Assembly (NCBI GenBank): GCA_025936045.1
Contig: JAICUB010000028.1
Location: forward strand, 1-64,000
Direction of reading: 5' to 3'
DNA length: 64,000 bases
DNA from: Polyangiaceae bacterium
Lineage (GTDB): Bacteria > Myxococcota_A > Polyangia > Polyangiales > Polyangiaceae
Shown here: in pieces, positions 35,242 through 45,256 of the stretch
How positions within the stretch are numbered: position 1 is the first letter of the stretch
How the letters are laid out: each line of letters opens with the position of its first letter
Position numbers and translations under genes: made by a program
Notes under the pieces: generated by a model
Seen by the model: the letters and a program-made list of their open reading frames with translations, nothing else
Database searches by the model: none
Told to the model about the DNA's origin: nothing

Positions 35242-35349
35242 GTGGGGGCGGCACATTCACACGCTTTCGCGCGAGCGCGCAATCCTCGATGGTTGCTTAC
35301 CGTTCGTCGAGCCGGCTGCTTGAAAAATGGCACCTGCGATGAACCCAAC

Positions 35350-36564
35350 TCAATGGTCGCACTCGCCGCCAACCATGTTGACGGAGCCGAAGCAGGGCAC
35401 GACGTCGGCGAGCATTTGCCCGGTGATCATGCGTTCGACGCCCGCGGTCGTGAAGAAGCACGGCGGGCGAATGCGCAGCCGATACGGCGTGCCGCTGCCG
35501 TCACTCACCAGGTAAAATCCGAGCTCGCCGTTGCCGCCTTCGGTGTAGGAGTACACCTCGCCAGCCGGTAACTTCAATCCCTCCATCACGAGCTTGAAGT
35601 GCTGAATCGTGCCTTCGATCGTCGTATACACTTCGTCCTTCGGCGGGTAGGAGACGCGCGGGTCGTCGAACATGACAGGACCCGACGTCGGCATGCGCTC
35701 GAGCGACTGCCGGACGATGCGGACGCTCTGGCGTATTTCCTCCAAGCGAAGCTGAAAGCGATCGAAGACGTCGCCGCGAGTGCCGACCGGCACGTCGAAC
35801 TCCACCTCGTCGTATTCGAGGTACGGGTGCGCCTTGCGCACGTCGTAGGGTACGCCGCTCGCGCGCAGGCACGGCCCCGTCCAGCCGAGTGAAATCGCGT
35901 CCTCGGCGGCAACGACGCCGACGCCCTCCGTGCGATCGAGGAAGATGCGATTGTCGACCAGGATGCGTTCGACCTGGTCGACGGTCGAAAGAATCGGCTC
36001 GAGGAGGGCGCGAACGCCGTCCCGAAAGCCGTCCGTCGGCGGCAGTGCCATGCCGCCCACTCTCCCGAAACTATAGGTCAGGCGGGCGCCGGTCTCTTCC
36101 TCGAGTAGGTCGTAGATCATGTCGCGCGTCCGCATCAGCCACAGGTACGGCGTGAAGGCTCCGAGCTCCATCGCCATCGCACCATCGCACGTCATGTGAT
36201 CGGTAATGCGCGAGAGCTCCCCGAGGATCATCCGGTACCACTGGGCGCGTACGGGTGCCTCCAAGCCGAGTAGCTTCTCGCACGCAAGCGCAAAGCCCAC
36301 GTTGTTCAGCATGGGCGAGCAGTAGTTGCAGCGGTCCACGTACGGGAACACCTGCTGCCAGGTGCCGCGCTCGCACATCTTTTCGAAGCCGCGATGGAGA
36401 TACCCAATCTGCACGTCGGCGTGGACGATTGTCTCGCCGCTGAGCTCGAGCACCATGCGGACGGTGCCGTGCATCGCGGGGTGGGCGGGCCCCACGTTGA
36501 GCAGCATCGGATTCTCTTCGAGGTCGAGCTCGACCGTGCTCACGTCGATATCCAGCGGTTCCAT
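35350..36564 (-). CDS. nuoD: NADH-quinone oxidoreductase subunit D (orphan copy)
   Basis: The 404-residue product matches NuoD/Nqo4 over its length: GPAHPAMHGTVRM and GYLHRGFEKM near the N-terminus with the quinone-site His, DRCNYCSPMLNNVG with the quinone-site Tyr, and the C-terminal core EVYSYTEGGNGELGFYLVSDG. The start was set at 36564 with an AAAGGAG site six bases upstream. No other nuo gene is in the window, so it stands alone. The usual end GSxDxxxGEVDR reads GSVNMVGGECDH, with changed Asp and Arg positions. It may be a specialised paralog, for example of a hydrogenase- or formate-linked complex; the main Complex I copy is presumably elsewhere. Confidence 0.9.
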   Translation of the reverse strand: MEPLDIDVSTVELDLEENPMLLNVGPAHPAMHGTVRMVLELSGETIVHADVQIGYLHRGFEKMCERGTWQQVFPYVDRCNYCSPMLNNVGFALACEKLLGLEAPVRAQWYRMILGELSRITDHMTCDGAMAMELGAFTPYLWLMRTRDMIYDLLEEETGARLTYSFGRVGGMALPPTDGFRDGVRALLEPILSTVDQVERILVDNRIFLDRTEGVGVVAAEDAISLGWTGPCLRASGVPYDVRKAHPYLEYDEVEFDVPVGTRGDVFDRFQLRLEEIRQSVRIVRQSLERMPTSGPVMFDDPRVSYPPKDEVYTTIEGTIQHFKLVMEGLKLPAGEVYSYTEGGNGELGFYLVSDGSGTPYRLRIRPPCFFTTAGVERMITGQMLADVVPCFGSVNMVGGECDH

Positions 36565-36707
36565 GCGCGCTCCTTTGGGTGTGCAGCGCGGGAGCAAGAA
36601 GAGTGCCCTCGGAGCGAGCGACCCCTGCTCGAACCAAGCCGGCCTCGGCGCGGTTTTCCGGCGCGCGCTGCCACGACGTGGCGAGGCGGAGGCGGGCGTC
36701 CGTGCTT

Positions 36708-37349
36708 CTATTCGCGGTCGAGCAAGCGCTTTGCGCCGCGCAAATCCTCGACGAAAGCGGCGAAGGCGCGCTCGCGCTCGGCGTCGTCAGCCGAGCGAAG
36801 TATCGAGGACGGATGCACCGTGGCCACGACGATCGGCGCCAGATCGCTCGGCACGGGCCGGCCGCGATCCTGCGTGACGCGAAATGACGGGCCGAGCACT
36901 GCTTGCGCCGCCGTCGCTCCGAGCAACACGAGCGCGCGCGGTCGGATCAGCGCGAGCTCCGCCATCAACCAGGGGCGGCACGCCCGGATCTCGTTCGCCG
37001 CGGGGCGCTTGTGCAGGCGCGCCTTGCCGCGCTCCTGGAACTTGAAGTGCTTCACCGCGTTCGTGACGTAGGCCTCGCTGCGGGGCAGCCCGATCTCGGC
37101 GAGCGCCCGATCGAACACGCGTCCGGCCGGGCCCACGAACGGCCGCCCCGCGCGATCCTCCTTGTCGCCAGGTTGTTCCCCCACGAAGACGATGCGCGCG
37201 TGTGCCTTGCCCTCGCCGAACACGGTCTGTGTCGCGTGCAGGTAGAGCGAACAGCCTCGGCAGCTCGCCGACGCGGCGCGGAGCGCCGGGAGCTGCCGCT
37301 TTTCGGGAAGAAATGCCTCGGCTCCCGGCTCCTGCTTGCGCGCGGCCAT
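36708..37349 (-). CDS. udgX: UdgX-type uracil-DNA glycosylase/uracil-DNA binding protein
   Basis: The 213-residue protein belongs to the Fe-S UDG superfamily: Cys30 and Cys33 (CRGCSLY) plus Cys124 as cluster ligands, motif GEQPGDKED (57-65), KHFKFQERGKARLHKRP (100-116) and the TVHPSSILR motif with His179. The RGKARLH segment corresponds to the KRRIH loop of UdgX, whose His forms a covalent link to DNA after uracil removal; here the loop reads ARLH with His113 kept. It is expected to bind tightly to uracil in DNA. It stands between nuoD and the YCII gene without an obvious operon. Confidence 0.88.
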   Translation of the reverse strand: MAARKQEPGAEAFLPEKRQLPALRAASASCRGCSLYLHATQTVFGEGKAHARIVFVGEQPGDKEDRAGRPFVGPAGRVFDRALAEIGLPRSEAYVTNAVKHFKFQERGKARLHKRPAANEIRACRPWLMAELALIRPRALVLLGATAAQAVLGPSFRVTQDRGRPVPSDLAPIVVATVHPSSILRSADDAERERAFAAFVEDLRGAKRLLDRE

Positions 37350-37421
37350 CGGCGCCGCCGTAGCAAAACCTTGGCCAGGGGCCGCGCGTTTACGCGCTTC
37401 GACGCGCTGCCCCGGCGTGCC

Positions 37422-37811
37422 TCAAACGGGCGCGCTTCCTACCTCACGCACCTCGATCGGAAGGTAGAGCGGCTTGCCGCCCGGGCCGGGCGCGAGCGAA
37501 GCGCGCGCGGCGATCGCGTACGCCTCCTCGGCGTTCTTCACCTCCACGATCCAAAACCCCGCGAGAAATTCCTTCGCCTCGGCGAACGGACCGTCCGTCA
37601 CCTCGGGCTTTCCGTCCGGCTTCGCGCGCACGAGGCGCGCCTCCGCCGGCATCGCGAGGCCCTCCGCACCCACGAGCGCTCCGTCCTTTTTGAGCTGAAC
37701 GTTCAAGTTCTTCATGAACTCGACGTGCGCCTTCAGCTCTTCCGGCGCCCATTTCATGACGCTATAGTCCCCAGTCCCGCGCGGTACATTCATCATCAAC
37801 ATGAACTTCAT
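37422..37811 (-). CDS. YCII/DGPF-domain protein
   Basis: The 129-residue product has the DGPF-type YCII signature (VTDGPFAEAKEFLAGFWIVEV) and KFMLMMNVP at the start. Such small proteins are common near ECF sigma factor genes and have a ferredoxin-like fold; their reaction is mostly unknown. The ATG at 37811 was chosen since longer frames upstream lose the family pattern. A hairpin lies just upstream at 37833-37851. No sigma gene is adjacent here. Confidence 0.85.
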   Translation of the reverse strand: MKFMLMMNVPRGTGDYSVMKWAPEELKAHVEFMKNLNVQLKKDGALVGAEGLAMPAEARLVRAKPDGKPEVTDGPFAEAKEFLAGFWIVEVKNAEEAYAIAARASLAPGPGGKPLYLPIEVREVGSAPV

Positions 37812-37832
37812 GACGGCTGACTCCTGACGTTG

Positions 37833-37851
37833 AGCCCCGGATTTCGGGGCT
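37833..37851 (-). terminator. Hairpin between cytochrome and YCII genes
   Basis: AGCCCCG and CGGGGCT form a perfect 7-bp stem around GATTT, between the stop of the c-type cytochrome gene at 37946 and the start of the YCII gene at 37811. It may end the cytochrome transcript or lie in the YCII leader. No long T run follows. Confidence 0.45.
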
Positions 37852-37945
37852 TCGAGAGGACGTCGGAGACGATGCGCCGTTCTCGACAGCGCGCGGGAGA
37901 TTTTTCGAGCAGCGCCGAGAGGGAGGCGCTTCGGTCGTCGGCTCG

Positions 37946-38509
37946 CTAGCCCTTGGTGTGGCAGTTCGTACAGCCGAAGCCCGCCTTCGTCTCCGGCGTC
38001 CACTCCGGCTCGTTCAAGAGCTTCGCCATTTCGGGCTTGACCTGCTTCAGCATGAACTCGGTCATCTTCGGGTTCTTGGCGGCGAGCTCCTTGAACTTCG
38101 CCATGTCCTCGGGGAGCTTCGGGAGCTCCGCGTTCGGCATCGCGAAGGACCCGCTGAGCGCGGCGCTGCCGTGGCAGGTCGTGCACTTCATGTCCGAGTA
38201 CTTCGGGTCGAAGGCGGTGAAGACCTCCTTCATCTTCGGCATCACCACGTCCTTCATGTATTTGCCACGCGCGGCTTTGTCCATCGCGTCCCAGTTCAGT
38301 GGTCCGCTCGGCGCGGCGGCGGCGCTCGTCGACGGCGCCGCTTCTGAAGCCGGAGCGGCCGACGGAGCGGTTGCGGCGGGCGCTTCAGGGGGCGGTGCTT
38401 GCTTGCTCGCGCAGGACAGCGCGCCGAGCACGAGCCAGGGCGCGACCAAGAGCGCCGGACGGGCGAGGGAACGAAGGGGCCGTTGAGTGGACGAAGAGGG
38501 CAAATGCAT
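37946..38509 (-). CDS. Di-heme c-type cytochrome lipoprotein
   Basis: The 187-residue product has a lipoprotein signal (LVLGALSCAS) after a basic start, a Pro/Ala-rich linker and a compact domain with two haem-binding sites, CTTCH and CTNCH at the very C-terminus. Met and Lys residues are frequent between them. This pattern resembles the photosynthetic-reaction-centre-like cytochrome family found in many myxobacteria. It should be periplasmic or outer-membrane bound and carry electrons; partners are unknown. The start at 38509 was chosen to fit the signal peptide. Confidence 0.85.
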   Translation of the reverse strand: MHLPSSSTQRPLRSLARPALLVAPWLVLGALSCASKQAPPPEAPAATAPSAAPASEAAPSTSAAAAPSGPLNWDAMDKAARGKYMKDVVMPKMKEVFTAFDPKYSDMKCTTCHGSAALSGSFAMPNAELPKLPEDMAKFKELAAKNPKMTEFMLKQVKPEMAKLLNEPEWTPETKAGFGCTNCHTKG

Positions 38510-38742
38510 TACGGGGCATGTGTAGAGCCTTCGTCCGCGAGACGGCAAGCCCGGAGCACCAGGCGCGCACAAAATAGCCCCGCGGCGTCGCGATTTGCCA
38601 CGGGCGCCGGCGCCAGATGGCGCTTTATTTCGACGGGGTCCGGCCCAGGAAATGCCGAAATCGACGCGATCTTCGGCCGGTACGAGCGTTGCTACGAGAG
38701 CACGGCGGCTCAGCAGCCTCGGAAAGGACCTGAATAGCGCCA

Positions 38743-41700
38743 GTGAAAGACACCGACCTCGACAACGGAAAGGAACGCACGCGCCCCCCTGGAGTTGGAT
38801 TTCGGATCGTCGGCATCGGAGCGTCCGCGGGGGGGCTCGAGTCCCTCGAGCAGTTCTTCGGCGCGATGCCCGCCGATTCCGGCATGGCGTTCGTGGTCGT
38901 TCAGCACCTGTCGCCCGACTTCAAGACGCTGATGGCCGAGCTCCTCGCCCGCTACTCGGACATGGCGATCTCGCTCGCTGTCGACGGCGAGCGCGTAGAG
39001 CCGAACCACGTGTACCTCCTTCCGCCCGGTAAGGAGCTCGAGATCAAGGGCGGTAGGCTCGTGCTTTCCGTCAAGGAGCCGCGTGCGCTCCCGCAGCCCA
39101 TCGACGTCTTCTTTCGCTCGCTCGCGGCGGACGCGGGGTCTCGCGCGGTCGCCGTGGTGCTTTCGGGGAGCGGCAGTGACGGCTCCCACGGCATCACCGC
39201 GGTCAAGGGCGCCGGCGGCAGCGTGCTCGCCGAGAGCCCCGCGACGGCGCATTTCGACGGCATGCCGACGAGCGCGGCGGCGACGGGCGTCGTCGATTTC
39301 ATCGGAGCGCCACACGAGCTCGCGGCCCATCTTTCCGGCGCCCCGATCGCGCCGCGCCCTCCCGTCGACGAAAGCGGCGCGCGCGAGCTCGAGCCGGACG
39401 AGCCGCTCGCACAGGTCCTGAGCTTGCTCGATCAGCAGCTCGGTATCGACTTCTCCAAATACAAGCTGACGACCGTGGGCCGCCGGCTCGAACGGCGCGT
39501 GGGGCTCAAGGGCCTGCCCGACATGACGGCGTACCTCGACGAGCTGCGAGCGAACCCGGTCGAGCTCGGCGCGCTTTATCAGGACCTACTGATTGGCGTC
39601 ACGCGTTTCTTCCGCGATCCGGAGGCGTTCGCGATCATCGAGCAGACGGTCATTCCCGAGATCCTGTCGAAGGTGCCGGCCTCGGAGCAAATCCGGGTTT
39701 GGGTCGCGGGCTGCGCGACGGGCGAAGAGGCGTACTCGCTCGCGCTGCTCTTCCACGAGCAAATGACGAAGAGCGGCCGCGCCGTGAACTTGAAGGTGCT
39801 CGCGACGGACATGCACCGGATGTCGCTCGACGCGGCCGCCACCGGCATGTATTCGCGCGAGCAGCTGGCGCACGTCGACCCCGATCGGCGCGCCCGCTAC
39901 TTCGTGGAGACGAGCGGGGGGTATCAGGTTTCGCCCGAGCTGCGGCAGCTCGTGGTGTTCGCGCCGCACAACGTGATGAAGGACGCGCCCTTCACGCGCA
40001 TGCACCTCATCACCTGCCGCAATCTCCTGATTTATCTACAACCGGACGTGCAGCGCAGCGTGCTCTCGCTGTTCCACTTCGGGCTCGCTTCGGGCGGCAT
40101 CATGGTGCTCGGCGCGAGCGAGTCCGCGGGCGCGCTCAGCCAAGAATTCACGACGCTGAACGAGCGCTGGAAGGTGTTCCGCAAGCGCCGCGACATCCGG
40201 CTCGTCGAGCCGTTGAACCTCCAGACCCGGCGCGTTAAGCCCGTCGATCGCTCGGCGCCGCTCGACGGCGGCCGTGCTCATCGCGTCGATCCGCTGTTGC
40301 TCCAGAGCTACGATCGCCTGCTCGATCGCTTCATGCCGCCCGCCTTTCTGGTCGACGAGACGGCGCGGCTGCTCGACAGCTTTTCGGGCGCCGAGCGCTT
40401 CTTGCGGCAGAAAGGCCGCCGCCCCACCGGCAACCTGCTCGACATGCTCGAGGGGGACTTGAAGACGGTCGTCGCGGGCACGCTCGCCCGTATCGTGCGG
40501 GAGCGTGTGCCGCTCACCTGTCCGAGCGTCGTCGTGGACGACGCCGGCAAGCCGCGCGAGTTCCGCGTGACGATGGAGCTCATCGCGCAGCAGCGCTCCG
40601 ACCAGAGCCACGTGCTCATCGCGCTCGAGTCGCCGGCTTCGACGAGCGCGGCGTCGGGCCTGACCACGGCGCCCGCAGCGAACGGCGCGCCCCGCCAGGG
40701 CGCCCAAACCGACGCGCGCGACGACGCGCAGGTGAGCGTCGCGCAGGCGTCGACGGCGCGCATGGAGTCGCTCGAAGGCGACCTCTCGTACGCGCGTGAA
40801 ATCTTGCAGTCCACCGTGGAGGAGCTCGAAACCAGCAATGAAGAGCTCCAGGCGACGAACGAGGAGCTCGTCGCGTCGAACGAAGAGCTGCAGAGCACGA
40901 ACGAGGAGCTCCACTCGGTGAACGAGGAGCTCTACACGGTCAACGCCGAGTACCAGACCAAGATCGAGGAGCTCCAGCAGCTCAACGCCGACGTGGCGCA
41001 CCTACTCGAGGGGACCGAGGTCGGTACCATCTTCCTCGATCGCGATCTCCGGATCCGCCGCTTCACGGAGCGTATCGGCCGCGTCTTTCGCGTCCACCCA
41101 CGCGACATCGGCCGCGAGATCCGCGATTTTTCGCACACGCTACAACGTCCCGCGCTGCTCTCCGACATCGAGCGCGCACTCAAGGAAGGCGTCACCACCG
41201 AAGACGAGGTGCGCGACGCCGAGGGCACGCCGCATTTCTTGCGTATCCTGCCGTACCGCACGGGCGGACGCCCTGCGAACGGCGAGAGCGACCCCGCGCG
41301 GCCCATCACGGGCGTCGTCCTCACCATGACGGACATCTCCGCGCTCAAGGCTGCCCAGGGCGAGATCGCGAAGCGGCAGGATCAAATCCAGCAGTTGCTC
41401 GAGTCGACGGCGGAGGCCATCTACGGCGTCGATACCGGAGGCGCCTGCACCTTCTGCAACCCCGCCTGCGTGCGCCTGCTCGGCTATCGCAGCCAGAACG
41501 ACCTCATCGGCCGCGACATGCACGAGCTCGTGCATCGACCCGGCACCGGGGCGCACTCGGTTCACGACTGCGGGCTTGCGACCGCTTTCAACGGCGGTGG
41601 TCCCGCGCATTCGAGCGAAGAGGTCTTTTTTCGCGCCGACGGCACGAGCTTTCCGGCCGAGTATTGGAGCCATCCCGTCGAGCGCGACGGCAAGCTCTCC

Positions 41701-42915
41701 GGGGCGGTGGTGACATTCCTCGACATCACGGAGCGCCGGCACGCCGAGGACGAAGTGCGCGGCGCAGCGCGGCGGCGCGAGCGCTTTCTCGCGTTGCTCT
41801 CGCACGAGCTCCGCAATCCGCTGGCCGCCGTGCTGAACGCCGTGCGGCTCGTGAGCGACGGCGGCGGCGCAGCGGAAATTCAGCAAAAAGCGCGCAGCAT
41901 CATCGAGCGGCAGGGTCACCACATGGCTCGCCTGCTCGACGATCTGCTCGACGTTTCGCGCATCACGAGCGGCAAGTTCGAGCTCAGGAAAGAACAGGTG
42001 AGCATCGACGACTCGGTGAAAGCCGCGATCGAGGCGCTCGAGCCGCTCATCCGCGAGAACGGCCTCACCCTCGTCACGTCGCTGCCGGAAACGCCGCTCA
42101 GCGTCGACGGCGACGGCGCCCGCCTGCAGCAAGTCGCCGCGAATCTCTTGTCGAACGCCGCGCGCCACTCGCCGGCCGGCTCGCGCATCGAGCTCACGCT
42201 CCGCCGTGAAGCCGATCGGGCGGTCCTCGTGGTGCGCGATCACGGCACCGGTATCGAGGCCGGCCTGCTGCCGAAAATCTTCGAGCTCTTCGTGCAATCC
42301 GAGCAGGCGTCGCGCCAGTCGAACGGGGGCCTCGGCATCGGGCTCGCGCTCGTGCGCCGCATCGTCGATCTGCATTCCGGCACCGTCCAGGCGAAGAGCG
42401 ACGGCCTCGGCAAGGGCAGCGAATTTCGCGTCGAAATTCCGATTTCGACCGCGCGGCCCGGGGAGGCGAGCCGTCCGCCCTTGGGTACGGGGGAAGCGTG
42501 CCGCATCGTTCTCGTGGAGGATCAAGAGGATGCGCGCGAGATGATGCGCGCCTTGCTCGAGCTGCGCGGCCACGTCGTCATCGACGTGGGGGACGCGCGC
42601 GGCGCGATCGAAACGATCCGGCGCGAGCGCCCCGATGCGGCCGTGGTCGACATTGGCTTGCCCGAGATCAGCGGCTACGACGTGGCGCGAGCCGTGCGCA
42701 ACAGCGTGGGCTGCGATCAGATGCTGCTCATCGCCCTCACGGGCTACGGTTCACAGTCGGACGTGCGCGCCGCCGAGGAAGCCGGCTTCGACGCGCACCT
42801 CACCAAGCCCGCGGAGCCCGAACGACTCTTCCGCCTGCTCGCCAATCGTGCCGCCGCCACGGCGACACGCCGCCGCTCCGGCGCGTGGTCGGAGGTGGAA
42901 AGCCGCGACAACTGA
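38743..42915 (+). CDS. Hybrid sensor: CheB-CheR-coiled coil-PAS-histidine kinase-receiver
   Basis: The 1390-residue protein starts with a CheB methylesterase domain with the triad Ser28 (GASAGG), His55 (QHLSP) and Asp146 (GSGSDGSHG), followed by a CheR methyltransferase (about 225-490, with [15 protein letters not shown]). A long heptad coiled coil ([18 protein letters not shown]) and two PAS regions come next. A HisKA domain with LSHELRNPL, an HATPase and a C-terminal receiver with the phospho-Asp in [13 protein letters not shown] finish it. Such fusions sense signals without a chemoreceptor gene nearby. It faces a second hybrid kinase and a MEDS gene. The GTG at 38743 is the likely start. 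Confidence 0.93.
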   Translation: MKDTDLDNGKERTRPPGVGFRIVGIGASAGGLESLEQFFGAMPADSGMAFVVVQHLSPDFKTLMAELLARYSDMAISLAVDGERVEPNHVYLLPPGKELEIKGGRLVLSVKEPRALPQPIDVFFRSLAADAGSRAVAVVLSGSGSDGSHGITAVKGAGGSVLAESPATAHFDGMPTSAAATGVVDFIGAPHELAAHLSGAPIAPRPPVDESGARELEPDEPLAQVLSLLDQQLGIDFSKYKLTTVGRRLERRVGLKGLPDMTAYLDELRANPVELGALYQDLLIGVTRFFRDPEAFAIIEQTVIPEILSKVPASEQIRVWVAGCATGEEAYSLALLFHEQMTKSGRAVNLKVLATDMHRMSLDAAATGMYSREQLAHVDPDRRARYFVETSGGYQVSPELRQLVVFAPHNVMKDAPFTRMHLITCRNLLIYLQPDVQRSVLSLFHFGLASGGIMVLGASESAGALSQEFTTLNERWKVFRKRRDIRLVEPLNLQTRRVKPVDRSAPLDGGRAHRVDPLLLQSYDRLLDRFMPPAFLVDETARLLDSFSGAERFLRQKGRRPTGNLLDMLEGDLKTVVAGTLARIVRERVPLTCPSVVVDDAGKPREFRVTMELIAQQRSDQSHVLIALESPASTSAASGLTTAPAANGAPRQGAQTDARDDAQVSVAQASTARMESLEGDLSYAREILQSTVEELETSNEELQATNEELVASNEELQSTNEELHSVNEELYTVNAEYQTKIEELQQLNADVAHLLEGTEVGTIFLDRDLRIRRFTERIGRVFRVHPRDIGREIRDFSHTLQRPALLSDIERALKEGVTTEDEVRDAEGTPHFLRILPYRTGGRPANGESDPARPITGVVLTMTDISALKAAQGEIAKRQDQIQQLLESTAEAIYGVDTGGACTFCNPACVRLLGYRSQNDLIGRDMHELVHRPGTGAHSVHDCGLATAFNGGGPAHSSEEVFFRADGTSFPAEYWSHPVERDGKLSGAVVTFLDITERRHAEDEVRGAARRRERFLALLSHELRNPLAAVLNAVRLVSDGGGAAEIQQKARSIIERQGHHMARLLDDLLDVSRITSGKFELRKEQVSIDDSVKAAIEALEPLIRENGLTLVTSLPETPLSVDGDGARLQQVAANLLSNAARHSPAGSRIELTLRREADRAVLVVRDHGTGIEAGLLPKIFELFVQSEQASRQSNGGLGIGLALVRRIVDLHSGTVQAKSDGLGKGSEFRVEIPISTARPGEASRPPLGTGEACRIVLVEDQEDAREMMRALLELRGHVVIDVGDARGAIETIRRERPDAAVVDIGLPEISGYDVARAVRNSVGCDQMLLIALTGYGSQSDVRAAEEAGFDAHLTKPAEPERLFRLLANRAAATATRRRSGAWSEVESRDN

Positions 42916-42933
42916 GGTCGTGCGGGCGCGGCC

Positions 42934-44508
42934 CTAGGACGGCCACTCCACGCGGCCCCCGCGGACCACCCGATCGTCGAGCGCGACGATGAGGTCGCGC
43001 ACGCTGACCGGCTTCACGAAGTGGCAGTCGAAGCCGGCGTCGGCCGCGCGCTTGCGATCCTGCAGGCCGCCGTAGCCCGTCGCCGCGATGAGCGTCGGCG
43101 TCGTGCCGTGTTCGCTGCGCAGGGCTCGCGCGAGCTCGTAGCCGTCGAGACCCGGCAGGCCCACGTCGAGGACGGCGGCGTGGGGTCCGAAGCTGCGCCA
43201 CGCCTCGAGCGCGGCGCGCGCATCGAAAGCGACCGCGGTTCGAAACCCCGCGTCTTCGAGCGCTTCGGACAAGAGCTCCGCGATGTCCGTGTTGTCGTCG
43301 ACGACGAGGACGCGCACGGCGTTCCGCGTGCTGGTGCTCTGGGGCAACGCGCTCGACGGCTGCGGCTCCGCGCGTAGCGCCCTCGGTAGCTCGACCCGGA
43401 ACGCGGAGCCGTGCCCGGGACCGTCGCTCGTCACGCTGATGTTACCCCCGTGGCGAGCCACGAGATCGCGGACGATGGCGAGTCCGAGCCCGAGCCCGCC
43501 CCGCCTCCGATCCTCACCTTCCACCTGCACGAACGGCTCGAAAATTCGGCCGATGGCCGGACGCGCGATACCGCGGCCGTTGTCCTTCACCGTTACGGCG
43601 ACGCGCTCCGGTGCGAGCTCCACGAGCACCTGGATCCTCCCGCCGGCCGCCGTGAATTTGGCGGAGTTGTTGAGCAGGTTGCCGAAAATCTGGACGAGAC
43701 GGACCGGATCGCCCTCGAGCCAGCTATCTTCCGCGCTGCCCACCTCGAGGGTGTGACCGAAGCGGGTGACGGCAGGCATCACGAGGTCGGCCGCTCGCTC
43801 GAGCACGGACGCGAGCGATACCGACTCCTTCTTGAGATCCATCTGCCCCCGGGTGACGCGCGAGATGTCGAGCAAGTCGTCGACCAAGCGGGCAAGATGG
43901 CGGGTATTTCGCTCGATGACCTGGCGCTCACGTTCCGCTTCGGGGTGCCTCGCGAGGAGCTCGACGGCCGTGAGGATGGGAGCGAGCGGGTTTCGGAGCT
44001 CGTGGCCGAGCACTGCGAGAAAGTCGTCTTTGCGGTGCGCAGCTTCGAGCACGATCGCCGTCTCGAGCGTGCTCCCCACCAGATTCGCCGCGTTCCGCAC
44101 GAGCACGCGGTCGGTATCCGGATCGAGGGGCGTGCCGCGCGCGGCGACCAAGAGCCCACGCTCCTTGCCGACGGGGACCTCGGCGTCGAAGTAATGAAGC
44201 GTGCCGCCCGCAACGGCGAGCGTCGGCTCGCCGCGGGCCGCCGCCAGGGCCGCGTTCAGCGCGACGAGGTCCTCGGTCGAGAGCGGCCGTCCCCGCAGCA
44301 CGCCGCGCTCCTCGCGCGGCGAGCCGGGCAACGCGAGAAAAATCAGCTCGGCACCGAGCGCCGTCGGCAGCGCGTCCAGCACGATCTCGAGCGCCTCGGC
44401 GGGCGAACGGCCGATGCACATCGACGGCAGCGCGTTCAGCGCGGCCAGGTCCCGGATGCAGTGGTGGAGCCGATTCTCTGCAGCGTTGCTCGGCGGGATC
44501 GAGCTCAT
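42934..44508 (-). CDS. Hybrid histidine kinase with GAF-like domain and receiver
   Basis: The 524-residue product has a GAF-like N-terminal region (about 10-160), a HisKA domain with [13 protein letters not shown], an HATPase with NLLNNSAKFT and GLGLGLAIV, and a C-terminal receiver with the phospho-Asp in VLDVGLPGLDGYE. There is no membrane segment, so it is cytoplasmic. The start is either the ATG at 44508 or a TTG at 44517 that overlaps the MEDS stop. It follows the MEDS gene in an operon and ends 19 bp from the convergent CheB-CheR kinase gene, so the three genes probably form one signalling unit. Confidence 0.92.
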   Translation of the reverse strand: MSSIPPSNAAENRLHHCIRDLAALNALPSMCIGRSPAEALEIVLDALPTALGAELIFLALPGSPREERGVLRGRPLSTEDLVALNAALAAARGEPTLAVAGGTLHYFDAEVPVGKERGLLVAARGTPLDPDTDRVLVRNAANLVGSTLETAIVLEAAHRKDDFLAVLGHELRNPLAPILTAVELLARHPEAERERQVIERNTRHLARLVDDLLDISRVTRGQMDLKKESVSLASVLERAADLVMPAVTRFGHTLEVGSAEDSWLEGDPVRLVQIFGNLLNNSAKFTAAGGRIQVLVELAPERVAVTVKDNGRGIARPAIGRIFEPFVQVEGEDRRRGGLGLGLAIVRDLVARHGGNISVTSDGPGHGSAFRVELPRALRAEPQPSSALPQSTSTRNAVRVLVVDDNTDIAELLSEALEDAGFRTAVAFDARAALEAWRSFGPHAAVLDVGLPGLDGYELARALRSEHGTTPTLIAATGYGGLQDRKRAADAGFDCHFVKPVSVRDLIVALDDRVVRGGRVEWPS

Positions 44509-44513
44509 TTGCG

Positions 44514-45107
44514 TCAACTCGGACGTTGACGCTGTCGCAGGTCGCGCAACATCTCTTCCGGTGGAGTGTAAAACGGATTTTCCTGCAGGACGTCGTTGAT
44601 GATCGTGAGCGGATGCGCGCGCAGCAGATCCATCATCATGGAGCCGCTGAGCCGCCGGACGTCGTAGACGCAGATGGTCGGCGTCTTGCCGCGATTCAAA
44701 ACCTCGTTCACGCTGGCTTCGTACGCGACGAGCTGCTCGATACCCGGCGGCGAAGAAAACACCCAGCCCATTTGCCCGACGAGGCGCATCGGGGGCCTGC
44801 CGCTCTTCGCGTGCTCGCGAATCAGGACGTCGAGCGCGACCATCATCCGGTCCTGATCGAAGGAGCCGCCTTTCAGGTGGGCTTCGTTCCAGCTGGTCAC
44901 GTCGAGCAAATCCGCCGACGGAGCGTGGGTGGCGAGGCGCGCCTCGTGTTCGGCTCGCTTTTCGGGATCGACGATGTAGACGGCTTTCTCACCGCGGCCC
45001 ATGCCCTCGGCGAGAAACGGGTCGATGAGCTCTCGCTCTTCGGTTGCGCCGTTCACGAAGGCGCATGCGTGGAAGTGTTGGCCGAACGCGGAGCTCGAGA
45101 TCGTCAT
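44514..45107 (-). CDS. MEDS-domain sensory protein
   Basis: The 197-residue protein fits the MEDS (DcmR-type sensory) domain: HACAFVNGATEERELIDPFLAEGMGRGEKAVYIVD at the start, and VLNRGKTPTICVYDVRRLSG with LRAHPLTIINDVLQENPFY near the end. In DcmR this domain senses dichloromethane, and it is often fused to histidine kinases. Here the kinase is a separate gene that follows at once, so MEDS probably feeds a small-molecule signal into it. The start may be the ATG at 45107 or a TTG at 45113. Confidence 0.87.
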   Translation of the reverse strand: MTISSSAFGQHFHACAFVNGATEERELIDPFLAEGMGRGEKAVYIVDPEKRAEHEARLATHAPSADLLDVTSWNEAHLKGGSFDQDRMMVALDVLIREHAKSGRPPMRLVGQMGWVFSSPPGIEQLVAYEASVNEVLNRGKTPTICVYDVRRLSGSMMMDLLRAHPLTIINDVLQENPFYTPPEEMLRDLRQRQRPS

Positions 45108-45256
45108 CCTCAAGCTTTATCATCTCGTCGCCTCGCGGCCGCGCTCGAACCCGGTAAATTTCCACGAAAACCGCGGCGAATCACCCCGGGAAAAATGCAA
45201 CGAAGTCCCGTTCCGTACATAACTCATGCACGCTGCGAATCGTCGCATGAGGGGTT

